A DNA stretch of 64,000 nt, from positions 248,001 through 312,000 of the forward strand of contig CAXXUY010000016.1 in NCBI GenBank assembly GCA_963664715.2, in the 5' to 3' direction. Shown here piece after piece: positions 16,893 to 26,397 of the stretch (positions are counted from its first letter, which is position 1; each line of letters opens with the position of its first letter). The stretch comes from JAPOXR01 sp963664715. GTDB lineage: Bacteria; Pseudomonadota; Alphaproteobacteria; Rhodobacterales; Rhodobacteraceae. The position numbers and the translations under genes were made by a program. The notes under the pieces were generated by a model that saw only the letters and a list, made by a program, of their open reading frames with translations, did not search any database and was not told the DNA's origin.

Positions 16893-19589
16893 TCAAGCGG
16901 CCTTCGCAAGCCTTCTCAAGACAAATTGAAGAACTCCGCCATTGTTGAGATAGTCGACTTCGACTTCCGTATCGACCCGGCAGCGAAGGGGTATGCGCCT
17001 CAAGTCACCGGTGGAGGAGCTGATCTCGCAGCTTGCCTCCATCAGAGGCCTTATCCCGTCCTCGAGGCCCTTGATCGTGACTGTCTCGTCGCCGACAAGG
17101 TTCAACTGCAGGAAATCGTCCTCGTTCATGAACTCGAACGGTACCACTCCCATTCCAACCAGATTTGAACGATGGATTCGCTCAAAGCCCATCGCGATTG
17201 CAGCCCTTACACCCAGCAGCCTCGTGCCCTTAGCGGCCCAATCCCTGGATGAACCGGCTCCATATTGCCTACCCGCAAACACGACCAGGGGAGTTCCCTG
17301 CTCCATGAATTCCATCGCGGCTTCAAATATGGATTTCTGATTTCCATCGGGACCGATCGTAAATCCGCCCTCCACGTTATCCAGCATCTTGTTTCGCAAT
17401 CTGATGTTGGCGAAGGTTCCCCGCATCATGACTTCGTGGTTGCCCCGGCGTGCACCGTATGAGTTGAAGAGACGCCTCTGGACCTGCCGCTCGACAAGAT
17501 ACTTCCCGGCCGGTGACTCTGCAGCGAATGTCCCTGCCGGTGATATGTGGTCAGTTGTCACCATGTCACCGAGAATCGCAATGATCCGTGCGTCGACAAT
17601 GTCCGTGATTCCCGGCGGCTCCATCGTGATTCCGTCGAAATATGGCGGATTCCTTACATAGGTTGACGATGCTGGCCAATCGTATGTCTGGCTGACCGGC
17701 GCCGGAACGGACTGCCATCTCTCGTCACCCAGGAATACGTCCGCATACTTTTTCTCGAACGCTTCCCTCGTTACAGTCTTGTCCACAAGCTGGGCAATTT
17801 CCTCGCTCGTTGGCCAGATATCCCTCAAATACACTTTACGGCCGTCATTTCCGATTCCCAAGGGAGCACTGGTCAGGTCGATATTCATGTCGCCAGTCAG
17901 GGCATATGCGATCACCAGCGGTGGAGACGCGAGATAGTTGGCTCTCACAAGCGGATTGATCCGCCCTTCGAAATTCCGGTTTCCGGAAAGCACGGACACG
18001 GCAACCAGATTGTCCTTCTCGATCGCCTGGGAAATCTCCTCGGACAGCGGCCCGGAATTACCGATACAAGTCGTGCACCCGTAGCCGACCAGATTGAATC
18101 CGATCGCATCCAGATCTTCCTGTAGCCCCGAAGCCTCCAGGTATTCTGTAACGACCTTGGAACCCGGCGCGAGCGAAGTCTTGACCCAGGGTTTGCTGGT
18201 CAGCCCAAGCCGCCGCGCGTTGCGGGCAATCAGCCCGGCACCAATCATGACGTACGGGTTGGACGTGTTGGTGCAAGATGTGATTGAGGCAATCACGACA
18301 GATCCGTCGTGCAGCGAATAGTCCTGCCCGTCGACTTGCTGTGCTGGACTGCCGGCCGGAACCATGGCGCGGTGTTCTTGCGCCACGTTCCTGAATGCCG
18401 CCGCCGCCTTGTCCAAGGGCGTATGATCTTGCGGCCGTCTTGGTCCCGAGATTGCCGGAACGACCGAGCCAAGGTCAAGGTGGAGCCGGTCGGAATACAC
18501 CGTGTTGCGTGCCGGACCCCGCCAAATCCTGTTCTCCTTGGCATATGCCTCAACGAGTTCGACGACCTCCTCGCTCCGGCCGCTCTGCCTCAGATACCGC
18601 AAAGTCTCGTTGTCCACCGGGAAGAAACCGCAGGTGGCGCCGTACTCAGGTGCCATATTCGCAATTGTTGCCCTGTCGGCGACCGAGAGTTGGTCCAACC
18701 CCGATCCAAAAAATTCGACAAATTTGCCTACGACACCTCTTTCCCTCAGCATCTTGACCACTGTTAGCACCAGATCCGTCGCCGTCCGGCCTTCAGCCAG
18801 CCTTCCGGAAATCTCGAAACCGACCACCTCGGGAATCAGCATGGAAAACGGCTGGCCCAGCATCGCCGCCTCCGCCTCGATCCCTCCAACTCCCCAACCG
18901 AGGACCGCGAGACCGTTGACCATCGTGGTATGGCTGTCGGTCCCCACAACAGTGTCCGGGAATGCAACCGTTTCGCCCGAACCGTCTTGTCCGCTCCAAA
19001 CAGTACGGCTGAGGTATTCGAGATTTACCTGGTGACAGATTCCGGTCCCAGGTGGGACAACTCGAAAATTCTCAAATGCGGCCTGCCCCCATTTCAGGAA
19101 CTTGTATCGCTCCATATTCCGTTCGTATTCGAGTTCGACATTCGCGCGGAACGCTCGCGGGTTGCCGAACTGGTCAATTGAAACCGAGTGATCGATGACC
19201 AGGTCCACCGGGACCTGCGGATTGATGCGGGTCGGATCTCCTCCCAGGGACTGGATCCCGTCGCGCATCGCCGCCAGATCCACTACGGCCGGGACACCCG
19301 TGAAGTCCTGCATCAGGACCCTGCCAGGCCGGAAGGAAATCTCGGCGGCCGAACGGCCACCCTCGTTGCACCAATTCGAAAACGCCGAAATATCTGCGTC
19401 GCGGACGGTTTTCCCGTCCCTGAACCTCAACAGGTTTTCCAGAACGATGGACAGCGATGCCGGCAACCGTGAAAATTCGCCGAGTCCGAGTTGCTCCGCA
19501 GCGGTGATTGAATAGTATCCGTAGGTCGTCGACCCGACCTTCAGTTGTCGCCGAGTGGCATGCGACGCCTTGCCGATTGATAGTTTCAT
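16893..19589 (-). CDS. acnA: Aconitate hydratase A
   Basis: 898-residue TCA-cycle enzyme converting citrate to isocitrate through a 4Fe-4S cluster. Visible are SITSCTNTSNP and GYGCTTCIGNSGPL with the three cluster cysteines, VVGTDSHTTMVNGLAVLGWGVGG, the hinge after about residue 650, and the swivel domain with FAGRQYGAGSSRDWAAKG carrying active-site serine and arginine residues. The start is set at ATG 19589 because GAGGA lies 6 nt upstream and MKLSIGKAS aligns with the family N-terminus; the longer frame to 19649 adds twenty unrelated residues. Divergent from the ccm operon across about 500 nt. Confidence 0.96.
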   Translation of the reverse strand: MKLSIGKASHATRRQLKVGSTTYGYYSITAAEQLGLGEFSRLPASLSIVLENLLRFRDGKTVRDADISAFSNWCNEGGRSAAEISFRPGRVLMQDFTGVPAVVDLAAMRDGIQSLGGDPTRINPQVPVDLVIDHSVSIDQFGNPRAFRANVELEYERNMERYKFLKWGQAAFENFRVVPPGTGICHQVNLEYLSRTVWSGQDGSGETVAFPDTVVGTDSHTTMVNGLAVLGWGVGGIEAEAAMLGQPFSMLIPEVVGFEISGRLAEGRTATDLVLTVVKMLRERGVVGKFVEFFGSGLDQLSVADRATIANMAPEYGATCGFFPVDNETLRYLRQSGRSEEVVELVEAYAKENRIWRGPARNTVYSDRLHLDLGSVVPAISGPRRPQDHTPLDKAAAAFRNVAQEHRAMVPAGSPAQQVDGQDYSLHDGSVVIASITSCTNTSNPYVMIGAGLIARNARRLGLTSKPWVKTSLAPGSKVVTEYLEASGLQEDLDAIGFNLVGYGCTTCIGNSGPLSEEISQAIEKDNLVAVSVLSGNRNFEGRINPLVRANYLASPPLVIAYALTGDMNIDLTSAPLGIGNDGRKVYLRDIWPTSEEIAQLVDKTVTREAFEKKYADVFLGDERWQSVPAPVSQTYDWPASSTYVRNPPYFDGITMEPPGITDIVDARIIAILGDMVTTDHISPAGTFAAESPAGKYLVERQVQRRLFNSYGARRGNHEVMMRGTFANIRLRNKMLDNVEGGFTIGPDGNQKSIFEAAMEFMEQGTPLVVFAGRQYGAGSSRDWAAKGTRLLGVRAAIAMGFERIHRSNLVGMGVVPFEFMNEDDFLQLNLVGDETVTIKGLEDGIRPLMEASCEISSSTGDLRRIPLRCRVDTEVEVDYLNNGGVLQFVLRRLAKAA

Positions 19590-20090
19590 TGTCCTCGAAC
19601 ATCCGTCAATTCCACCGACCTTAATCCAACGTAAACCCAGTAACGTCAAGGCGAACCGCCGCCTTGTACCGCGCTGACGACTGCCACGGGAATATTGTGC
19701 GGTTCAACTGTCCGGGTTCACGATTGCGCGATGACGCCGCGGCAGCACGGTGTTCGGGCAGTTGCGACGGGTTGCTGTTCGGACCGGGCCCAAATGTCAT
19801 GAGAATGGCAATCAGCAATTGCCGGCCGGTTGCTTGTTGATCTCCTGGTCAAGGCAGCCTGCAAATGTGCTGAATCGGCCGCAACACCCCGGCAGCCGGA
19901 TCACGGGAGCGCAGCACCCTCGTACTGTCTGACAATCGCCGTCTTCAACCTGTCAGTATGCCAGTCAGTCTGCACGCGGCACTGCCCTTGACTCCAATTC
20001 GACTTGAAGGTTGCGAAAAAGCTGCAAGGAATGAATACGTGACCGCATTGGTGCCACCCGCCGGGGAATCCAGGCCAATGGACCGCCCAA
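19590..20090. other. Intergenic region between acnA and ccmA
   Basis: About 500 nt between two divergent genes. Short open frames on both strands here have no recognisable sequence and no convincing ribosome-binding sites. It should contain the promoters for acnA (leftward) and the ccm-pyr operon (rightward). I could not identify a convincing operator or RNA element. Confidence 0.6.
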
Positions 20091-20738
20091 ATGGCAAGGA
20101 ACGAGGAATTGCAATTCAACACTGCAGGTCTGCTGGAAGTTCGGGCAAACAACATCTCCTGCCTGAGGGGCGGAAGGCGCGTGCTCCGCAACATTACATT
20201 CAAGGTAAACTCCGGTCAGTGCCTCGAAATAAGCGGACCAAATGGTTCGGGAAAATCGACACTGCTCAGGACACTTGCAGGCATCGGCCAACTTGCCAGC
20301 GGATCAGTCCGTGTGCCCCGGGACGACCTGGCATATCTTGGTCATCAGGATGGGCTCAAGGGCGACCTTACGGTCGCGGAGAACATACGTTTCTGGGCCG
20401 ATGTTCATGGCAGGCGGTTTCATGAAGAACTCGTGCAGCAATTTGATTTGTCGTCCATGTTGGATCGCCAGGTACGCCACCTGTCTTCCGGGCAACGCAA
20501 ACGCGTGGCACTTGTGTCGCTCTTCTCCTGCGCACCGGGAGTCTGGCTGTTGGATGAACCGCTGACCGCGCTGGATTCCACCTGGGCAGACAGGGTCATT
20601 GATACAATTGCGGACCATTGTGCAACGGGCGGGATCGTGGTCATGACGATGCTGTCGCGTTCCATGCCGGGAATTGCGGATCACCTTGAAATTTCCGGCG
20701 GGTCAGCCGACATGCAGGACAACGAGGTGCCGACTTGA
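20091..20738 (+). CDS. ccmA: Heme exporter ATP-binding protein CcmA
   Basis: 215-residue ATPase of the CcmABCD complex, which releases holo-CcmE during c-type cytochrome maturation. Walker A is GPNGSGKST at 49-57, the signature is LSSGQRKRVALVSLF, and Walker B is VWLLDEPLTALD. The N-terminal LLEVRANNISCLRGGRRVL is typical CcmA; the first about fourteen residues upstream of it are extra, so a start slightly downstream is possible. Overlaps ccmB by 4 nt (TTGA). Corresponds to helA of Rhodobacter. Confidence 0.95.
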   Translation: MARNEELQFNTAGLLEVRANNISCLRGGRRVLRNITFKVNSGQCLEISGPNGSGKSTLLRTLAGIGQLASGSVRVPRDDLAYLGHQDGLKGDLTVAENIRFWADVHGRRFHEELVQQFDLSSMLDRQVRHLSSGQRKRVALVSLFSCAPGVWLLDEPLTALDSTWADRVIDTIADHCATGGIVVMTMLSRSMPGIADHLEISGGSADMQDNEVPT

Positions 20739-21391
20739 GGTCACTGTTGCTCCGCGAACTGAAACTTGCCTTCCTTACCAAGGGAGGATTCGGACTGCCC
20801 CTGGTCTTCTACCTGGCGATTGCAGTACTGATTCCGCTCGGGATCGGACCTGATACGGAAGTCCACCGTATGATTTCGATCGGAGTTCTGTGGGCGGCAG
20901 CACTGCTTGCGAACCTCGTGTCGTTGCAACGGCTGTTTCAGGAGGACATCGACGATGGAACCCTGGAAAGGCTGGTTGCGGCACCCCTGCCCTTGGAAGC
21001 GTTCACCTTGGCAAAGATCGTTTCATGCTGGCTCGCAACCGGCCTGCCGATCTGCCTGATCGCGCCGCTGATCGGGGTTCTGCTCAATCTTCCGCAGGGG
21101 ACCGGGATTGCCGTGTTGCTGACTCTCCTGGCCGGCACTCCCGCCCTGAGTGCAATCGGCGTGCTGGGAGCCGCTTTGACGGCGGGCACGACTCGCGGAG
21201 CCATGCTTGCTTCGGTGCTGGTCGTGCCATTCTGCATTCCAACCCTGATCTTCGGCAGTATTGCTGCTGCGTCGTTGTCGGCCGGGGCAGACGCATCGGA
21301 ACCAGTTGCCGCAGTTCTCGCAATTTCGCTTGCCTGCGCGGCGCTGATTCCATTTGCGTCCGCCAGGGTGCTGCGTATTAACCTACAGTAG
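20735..21391 (+). CDS. ccmB: Heme exporter permease CcmB
   Basis: 218-residue integral membrane subunit with six hydrophobic segments, partner of CcmA and CcmC in cytochrome c maturation. Family features are the N-terminal LLLRELKLAFLTKGGFGLPLVFYLAI, the LFQEDIDDGTLERLV cytoplasmic segment, and a final SAR-LRI tail. It starts at TTG 20735, overlapping the ccmA stop by four bases, which argues for translational coupling. Equivalent to helB. Confidence 0.95.
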   Translation: MRSLLLRELKLAFLTKGGFGLPLVFYLAIAVLIPLGIGPDTEVHRMISIGVLWAAALLANLVSLQRLFQEDIDDGTLERLVAAPLPLEAFTLAKIVSCWLATGLPICLIAPLIGVLLNLPQGTGIAVLLTLLAGTPALSAIGVLGAALTAGTTRGAMLASVLVVPFCIPTLIFGSIAAASLSAGADASEPVAAVLAISLACAALIPFASARVLRINLQ

Positions 21392-21419
21392 AGGCGCAAG
21401 GTCATAGTCCGGGCTGCCA

Positions 21420-22175
21420 ATGTCCGAACCAAAATCGAGAATCTCCGTGTCAATCTGGCAATTTGCAAACCCAACACGCTTCATGAGAGCTACAGATCGA
21501 CTGATGGTGGTTCTCTGGTCTCTTGCGGGCATCCTGGTAATTGCCGGTCTGGGCTGGGGTTTCTTCCGCACTCCACCCGATGCAGTACAGGGGTCAACGG
21601 TCAAGATCATCTATCTGCATGTTCCTTCGGCGCTGATTGCAATCAATGCCTGGCTCATGATGCTGATCGCATCGCTCATCTGGCTGGTTCGCAGGCACCA
21701 TGTGTCCGCTCTCGCAGCCAAGGCAGCCGCACCGGCGGGAGCATGCATGACGGCTATGGCGATCATCACGGGAGCGATCTGGGGCAAGCCGATGTGGGGG
21801 ACCTACTGGGCGTGGGATCCCCGTCTTACATCCTTCCTGATCCTGTTCGTGAGCTATGCCGGCTACATTGCCCTCTGGAACAGTTCCGACGACAGGAACA
21901 GGACGGCTGACCTCGCAGCTTATCTTTGCCTTTTCGGTTCGGTATTTGCATTGCTGTCGAGGTATTCGGTTATTTTCTGGTCGCAGGGCCTCCACCAGGG
22001 TTCGACCTTGTCTCTCGACAGTGCCACTCACATTCACGACGTCTACTATTATCCGCTCCTGCTCTGCATGGGAGGTTTTGTCGTGCTTTTCTTGGCGCTC
22101 GTCGTCGAAGGGACTCGAACCGAAATCAGAAAGCACCAGATCGAGAACATCCTTGCGCGGGAGACGGTTGCATGA
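21420..22175 (+). CDS. ccmC: Heme transporter / handling protein CcmC
   Basis: 251-residue, six-transmembrane heme-handling protein that loads heme onto CcmE. The tryptophan-rich WWD-type motif is present as KPMWGTYWAWDPRLTS, flanked by conserved histidines (KIIYLHVPSA before it and SATHIHDVYYYP after it) that ligand heme from the periplasmic side. ATG at 21420 is used, giving a 20-residue N-terminal tail before MRATDRLM; a start at 21483 is an alternative. Its TGA overlaps the ccmD ATG (ATGA). Confidence 0.94.
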   Translation: MSEPKSRISVSIWQFANPTRFMRATDRLMVVLWSLAGILVIAGLGWGFFRTPPDAVQGSTVKIIYLHVPSALIAINAWLMMLIASLIWLVRRHHVSALAAKAAAPAGACMTAMAIITGAIWGKPMWGTYWAWDPRLTSFLILFVSYAGYIALWNSSDDRNRTADLAAYLCLFGSVFALLSRYSVIFWSQGLHQGSTLSLDSATHIHDVYYYPLLLCMGGFVVLFLALVVEGTRTEIRKHQIENILARETVA

Positions 22176-22333
22176 TTCCCGATCTAGGAAAATACCAGGC
22201 TGAGGTTCTGTCTGCCTATGCAGTTACCATTTTCCTGCTGGTCGTCATGGTCGCCGTCACGCTTTCCGGGTCCATTCGTGCGACTCGGAAGCTGAAGGAA
22301 TTGAAACACAACCCGGATGATGAGGCGGATTAA
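22172..22333 (+). CDS. ccmD: Heme exporter subunit CcmD (53 aa)
   Basis: Small single-pass membrane protein that stabilises the CcmABC-CcmE complex. It starts MIPDLGKYQAEVLSAY and has one transmembrane segment at about residues 13-33 followed by a basic region (RATRKLKELK), the usual CcmD layout; the order ccmC-ccmD-ccmG matches helC-orf52-helX of Rhodobacter. It overlaps ccmC by four bases and ccmG by 17. It is shorter than most ORF cutoffs and easily missed because it is the tail of a longer spurious frame starting at 21926. Confidence 0.9.
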   Translation: MIPDLGKYQAEVLSAYAVTIFLLVVMVAVTLSGSIRATRKLKELKHNPDDEAD

Positions 22334-22892
22334 TCCAATCGTCGTGCTGCCGGCGATCCTGTTTGCAGGATTTGTCGGCATCATGTCGCAACAGCTTCTG
22401 CACGGAAGCGACGACTCCCTGCCCTCCGCGCTGGTCGGAAGGACCGTTCCCGGTTTCGAGTTGAAACCGTTGGGGAACCTCGCACCTCCGACTGCGGACG
22501 AACTCCTTGTCCCCGGTACAAAACTTGTCAATTTCTGGGCCAGCTGGTGCGGTCCATGCCGCGTTGAACATCCCAACCTCGTGGCCCTTGCAAGTGCCGG
22601 GATTCCGATTCTTGGAGTCAACTACAAGGATACCGAAGACAAAGGGCTGGGCTTCCTCAGGGAATTGGGAAATCCCTACATCATGACGGGAGCAGACCCG
22701 GATGGCAGGATTGCAATCGACTGGGGCGTATATGGCATCCCCGAGACATTTGTCGTCGACGGCGAAGGAATAGTACGCCTTCGGCATGCCGGCCCCATAA
22801 CCGGTCGGGTGCTCCAGGAGACGATCTTGCCCGAGATCCGGAGACTGAACCGGGGTAAGGACAAGGCGGTCCAGGCACGGGCAAGCCAGTGA
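22317..22892 (+). CDS. ccmG: Periplasmic thiol:disulfide oxidoreductase CcmG/DsbE (HelX)
   Basis: 191-residue thioredoxin-like protein anchored by an N-terminal membrane segment (about residues 6-26). The active site is WASWCGPCRVEHPN, and GIPETFVVDGEGIVRLRHAGPI contains the conserved cis-Pro region of CcmG. It keeps apocytochrome c CXXCH cysteines reduced for heme ligation. Overlaps ccmD by 17 nt and pyrC by four (GTGA). ccmE, ccmF and ccmH are not in this window. Confidence 0.95.
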   Translation: MMRRINPIVVLPAILFAGFVGIMSQQLLHGSDDSLPSALVGRTVPGFELKPLGNLAPPTADELLVPGTKLVNFWASWCGPCRVEHPNLVALASAGIPILGVNYKDTEDKGLGFLRELGNPYIMTGADPDGRIAIDWGVYGIPETFVVDGEGIVRLRHAGPITGRVLQETILPEIRRLNRGKDKAVQARASQ

Positions 22893-23950
22893 ATCTCATC
22901 ATTCGAAGACCCGATGATATGCATCTCCATCTGCGGGACGGTGCCATCCTGAAGAGCGTCATAGGGGCAACCGCCTCAAATTTCGGACGCGCAATCATCA
23001 TGCCGAACCTCTCGCCGCCCGTAACGACGGCCGCCGCCGCCATCGCATACAGAAAGCGAATTCTGGCAGTCCTGCCGGAGTTTTCATCCTTTGATCCGTT
23101 GATGACGGTCTACCTGACAGACAACACAGACCCTGCAGACGTAGGAGAGGCAATCGCAGGTGGCCATATCTCCGCGGTCAAGCTCTACCCTGCCGGCTCC
23201 ACGACCAACTCGCAAAGCGGCGTTACCGACATTGAAAGAACCCGGGACGTCCTGGCTGTCCTGGCCGAAACCTCCACTCCCCTCTGCGTCCATGGTGAAG
23301 TCTCGGATTTCGGTGTTGACGTCTTTGACCGTGAGAAGATCTTTATCGACCGAGTCCTGGAGAAGATAGTTTCCTGGGAACCCAGCCTTCCCATCGTTCT
23401 GGAACACGTAACAACGGCAGATGGCATAGAGTTTGTCAGGTCAAACCATCCCCAGACTGCAGCGACAATCACCGTTCATCACCTGATCCTGAACCGCAAT
23501 CACATGTTCCTGGGCGGATTGCGGCCTCACTATTACTGCCTGCCCGTTGCCAAGCGCGAACAACACAGGCAGGCGCTGCTTGAAGCGGCAACCGGCAGAG
23601 AAACCGCGTTCTTCCTGGGAACCGACAGCGCACCACACCTGGCAAGCGACAAGGAAACTTCCGTGGGATGTGCCGGAATCTTCACAGCTCCGGTTGCACT
23701 ATCCTGCCTTGCACATGTTTTCGAAGATGCCGGGGCCCTCCAATGCCTGGAGGAATTCGCCTCCATCAATGGTCCTCGCTTTTATGGACTTGAGCCCAGT
23801 CCGGAAACTGTGGAACTCAGGAAAAGGGCTGCACCGATACCGGTGGCCCACGAGTTGCCGGTCGGAGATGACAGAATCATCATCTTTGATCCGGGATTCA
23901 ACCTGTATTGGGAGGTCGTACGGAACGAGGGGATTCACAATGAAAACTAG
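22889..23950 (+). CDS. pyrC: Dihydroorotase
   Basis: 353 residues, E. coli PyrC type. It closes carbamoyl aspartate to dihydroorotate in de novo pyrimidine synthesis. The binuclear zinc site is visible: DDMHLHLRDG at 9-18, the carboxylatable Lys98 in AVKLYPAG, CVHGEVSD, LEHVTT and LGTDSAPHLASDKE. GTG at 22889 overlaps the ccmG stop, an unusual coupling of a pyrimidine gene to a cytochrome maturation operon. It overlaps pyrE by 11 nt. Confidence 0.96.
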   Translation: MNLIIRRPDDMHLHLRDGAILKSVIGATASNFGRAIIMPNLSPPVTTAAAAIAYRKRILAVLPEFSSFDPLMTVYLTDNTDPADVGEAIAGGHISAVKLYPAGSTTNSQSGVTDIERTRDVLAVLAETSTPLCVHGEVSDFGVDVFDREKIFIDRVLEKIVSWEPSLPIVLEHVTTADGIEFVRSNHPQTAATITVHHLILNRNHMFLGGLRPHYYCLPVAKREQHRQALLEAATGRETAFFLGTDSAPHLASDKETSVGCAGIFTAPVALSCLAHVFEDAGALQCLEEFASINGPRFYGLEPSPETVELRKRAAPIPVAHELPVGDDRIIIFDPGFNLYWEVVRNEGIHNEN

Positions 23951-24599
23951 CCTCGATGAATGCTCCCGGCGAACTGCTCAGTTGCTTCTCGAAATTGACG
24001 CGGTCCGGTTCAGGGCCGAGGATCCGTTCCGGCTGGCATCCGGCAGACTGTCACCTGTCTATGTCGATTGTAGGCGGATCATTTCATTTCCGGAAGCCAG
24101 GTCCGAAATCTCCGACATGCTGGTACAGTTGATCGTCCAGGATGCAGGCACAGGCAGAATTGACAATATTGCCGGAGGAGAGACGGCCGGGATTCCGTTC
24201 GCGGCATTCGTGGCAGAACGGATGGGTCTACCCATGTCCTACATTCGCAAGAAGCCTAAGGGATACGGCAGAAATGCACGCATTGAAGGTGAGATCCTTC
24301 CCCGCCAGCGTGTCCTGCTGATTGAGGACCTGGCAACGGACGGAGGCTCAAAACTCGGCTTTGTCAATGCAATACGCGAGTTTGGTGCAGAATGTACAGA
24401 AGTGATCGTTGTATTCCATTACGGGATCTTCCCTGAAGCAGAGGCGGAACTGTCCAGAAACCGGATCAGGATTCACAGTTTGTGCACATGGGGCGACATA
24501 CTTGCCGTCGGGAGCGAACGTGGTCTCATCGACACGCAGACCATTCGAATTGTGCGGGACTTTCTCGGCCGGCCCCAGGAATGGAAGCCATCCGACTGA
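23940..24599 (+). CDS. pyrE: Orotate phosphoribosyltransferase
   Basis: 219 residues. Converts orotate and PRPP to OMP, the step after the PyrC product is oxidised. The PRPP-binding motif is VLLIEDLATDGGSKLGF, and KKPKGYGRNARIEG forms the flexible catalytic loop. The start is ATG 23940 inside the end of pyrC (11-nt overlap); the same frame runs far upstream as an artefact within pyrC, and MKTSLDECSRRTAQLLLEI is the family-like N-terminus. Last gene of the ccm-pyr run. Confidence 0.95.
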   Translation: MKTSLDECSRRTAQLLLEIDAVRFRAEDPFRLASGRLSPVYVDCRRIISFPEARSEISDMLVQLIVQDAGTGRIDNIAGGETAGIPFAAFVAERMGLPMSYIRKKPKGYGRNARIEGEILPRQRVLLIEDLATDGGSKLGFVNAIREFGAECTEVIVVFHYGIFPEAEAELSRNRIRIHSLCTWGDILAVGSERGLIDTQTIRIVRDFLGRPQEWKPSD

Positions 24600-24807
24600 C
24601 AAAATGAACTGAATCCGGTTTTGCACCAATTTACCCGGAATTTGGCGACTCTTCCATATATGTTGTGGAATCAATCCTAAGAACTGCTTAATATGGTCGG
24701 AACTCCGGCGCCGGTTTTCCACAGTTTTTGCACCCGAACATACATTTTGCATTTCAGGTTAATCACTGCGATCACGAACCGGTTGCGAGTTGGGATGGAG
24801 GCCGTTC

Positions 24808-26307
24808 ATGGATGATTTCGGGCATCCGCAGCATTATGATCAGGACCCGGGAGAGTTTTCCCTGCCGCCCGTCAGGCCGTGCAACATCGAGGCAGAGCAA
24901 TCCCTGCTCGGCGCGATACTCTCGAACAATGATGTGTTTCACGAGGCTGCAGACGTTGTCAAGATTCACCACTTTTACGACCCGATTCACCAATTTCTTT
25001 TCAAGTTGATCAGCGAGAGAATTACACGGCACGCGATCGCCGACCCGCGAACACTGAAGCCGTTTGTCGACCAGGAACCTGGATTTGCTGAACTGGGCGG
25101 CGTCAACTACCTGATCAAGCTTCAGGATGCGGCAATCAGCGTGCACGCCGGCAAGCAGTACGCACAGGAAATCTATCAACTGGCAATTCGACGGAAGCTC
25201 ATCGACCTCTATTCCGAACTCGCGGATTCAGCGCGAAGTCCTCAGGTGGACACGTCAGCCGCCGACCTGATCGCCGATGCCGAGCAGAAGCTCTACGCGA
25301 TCGGGGAATCCGGCGAAGGAAATATCGGATTCCAGTCTTTCGTCATGTCGATGACCGGCGCGGTTGCCGCGGCAAGGACAGCCATGGAGCGTCCGACCGG
25401 ATTGTCAGGACTCTCGACGGGCTTCATCGAAATCGACCGGAAACTGGGAGGGTTGCAGAAGGCCGATCTCGTCATACTCGCCGGCAGGCCGGGAATGGGC
25501 AAGACTGCTCTTGCCACCAACATCGCCTACAATGTCGCGCGCGCATTCTCGGGACATGGTGATGGCGAGACATCAGGCGGCTATGTCGGCATGTTTTCGC
25601 TGGAGATGCCATCCTCCCAACTGGCTGCCAGAATACTGGCTGCGAATTCCGAGATACCGATCTCGAAGGTTCGGACGGGGGATATCGGTGTCAAGGATCT
25701 TGAGAACTATACCAATGCTGCGCGGAATCTTCAGTCCTGTCCGATTTATATCGACGATTCACCGGCGCTACCCATTTCCCAGTTGGCGGTCAGGGCCCGG
25801 CGGCTGAAGGAAACTGCAGGGCTTGACCTCCTCATCGTCGACTATCTTCAACTCGTCCTGTCAACTGACACACGCGAGAGCAAGGTCTACCAGGTGGCAG
25901 AGATCACACGAAGCCTGAAGGCCATCGCCAAGGAATTGAACATACCCGTCGTTGCGCTTTCCCAGCTGTCGAGGTCAGTGGAAGGCAGGGAGGTCAAGAA
26001 ACCCCAACTCTCCGACCTCCGTGACTCGGGTTCGATTGAACAGGATGCAGATATCGTCATGTTCGTGTATCGTAAGGAGTATTACGTTGAGCAGGAGAAA
26101 CCTGACGAATCCGATGAGGCGGAGATCGTCAAATGGCAAAAGAAAATGGATGACGTCTCGGGTCGGGCAGAACTGATAGTCGCCAAGCATCGGCAAGGCC
26201 CGACAGGAACGATCAACCTGAGTTATGACGCCAAGTTCACACAATTTGGAAATGCGCCGAAGTCTGGCTATACCGACCCCCATGAAGAGGGAAGGGCCGC
26301 GTCCTGA
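24808..26307 (+). CDS. dnaB: Replicative DNA helicase DnaB
   Basis: 499-residue hexameric helicase that unwinds DNA ahead of the replisome. The N-terminal primase-interacting domain starts about residue 20 (PCNIEAEQSLLGAIL). The RecA-like ATPase domain has Walker A AGRPGMGKTALA at about 226-236, Walker B LLIVDYLQLV, and LSQLSRSVEGRE plus DLRDSGSIEQDAD in the C-terminal half. The start is set at ATG 24808 because GGAGG at 24797-24801 is 6 nt upstream; a TTG at 24790 would add six residues. No intein is present. Confidence 0.96.
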   Translation: MDDFGHPQHYDQDPGEFSLPPVRPCNIEAEQSLLGAILSNNDVFHEAADVVKIHHFYDPIHQFLFKLISERITRHAIADPRTLKPFVDQEPGFAELGGVNYLIKLQDAAISVHAGKQYAQEIYQLAIRRKLIDLYSELADSARSPQVDTSAADLIADAEQKLYAIGESGEGNIGFQSFVMSMTGAVAAARTAMERPTGLSGLSTGFIEIDRKLGGLQKADLVILAGRPGMGKTALATNIAYNVARAFSGHGDGETSGGYVGMFSLEMPSSQLAARILAANSEIPISKVRTGDIGVKDLENYTNAARNLQSCPIYIDDSPALPISQLAVRARRLKETAGLDLLIVDYLQLVLSTDTRESKVYQVAEITRSLKAIAKELNIPVVALSQLSRSVEGREVKKPQLSDLRDSGSIEQDADIVMFVYRKEYYVEQEKPDESDEAEIVKWQKKMDDVSGRAELIVAKHRQGPTGTINLSYDAKFTQFGNAPKSGYTDPHEEGRAAS

Positions 26308-26397
26308 TGGCGTCCCGCATGATGTCCGGAAGAACATTGCGCAACGACGAAAATCGCACGGGATGACGCTCGCCGGTCCAGGAATTGTTGACGTCCT

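Noticed and set aside
21926..22333. 135-codon plus-strand frame over the end of ccmC
   Set aside because: Only its last 53 codons (from 22172) are real, as ccmD; the upstream part is an out-of-frame reading of ccmC.
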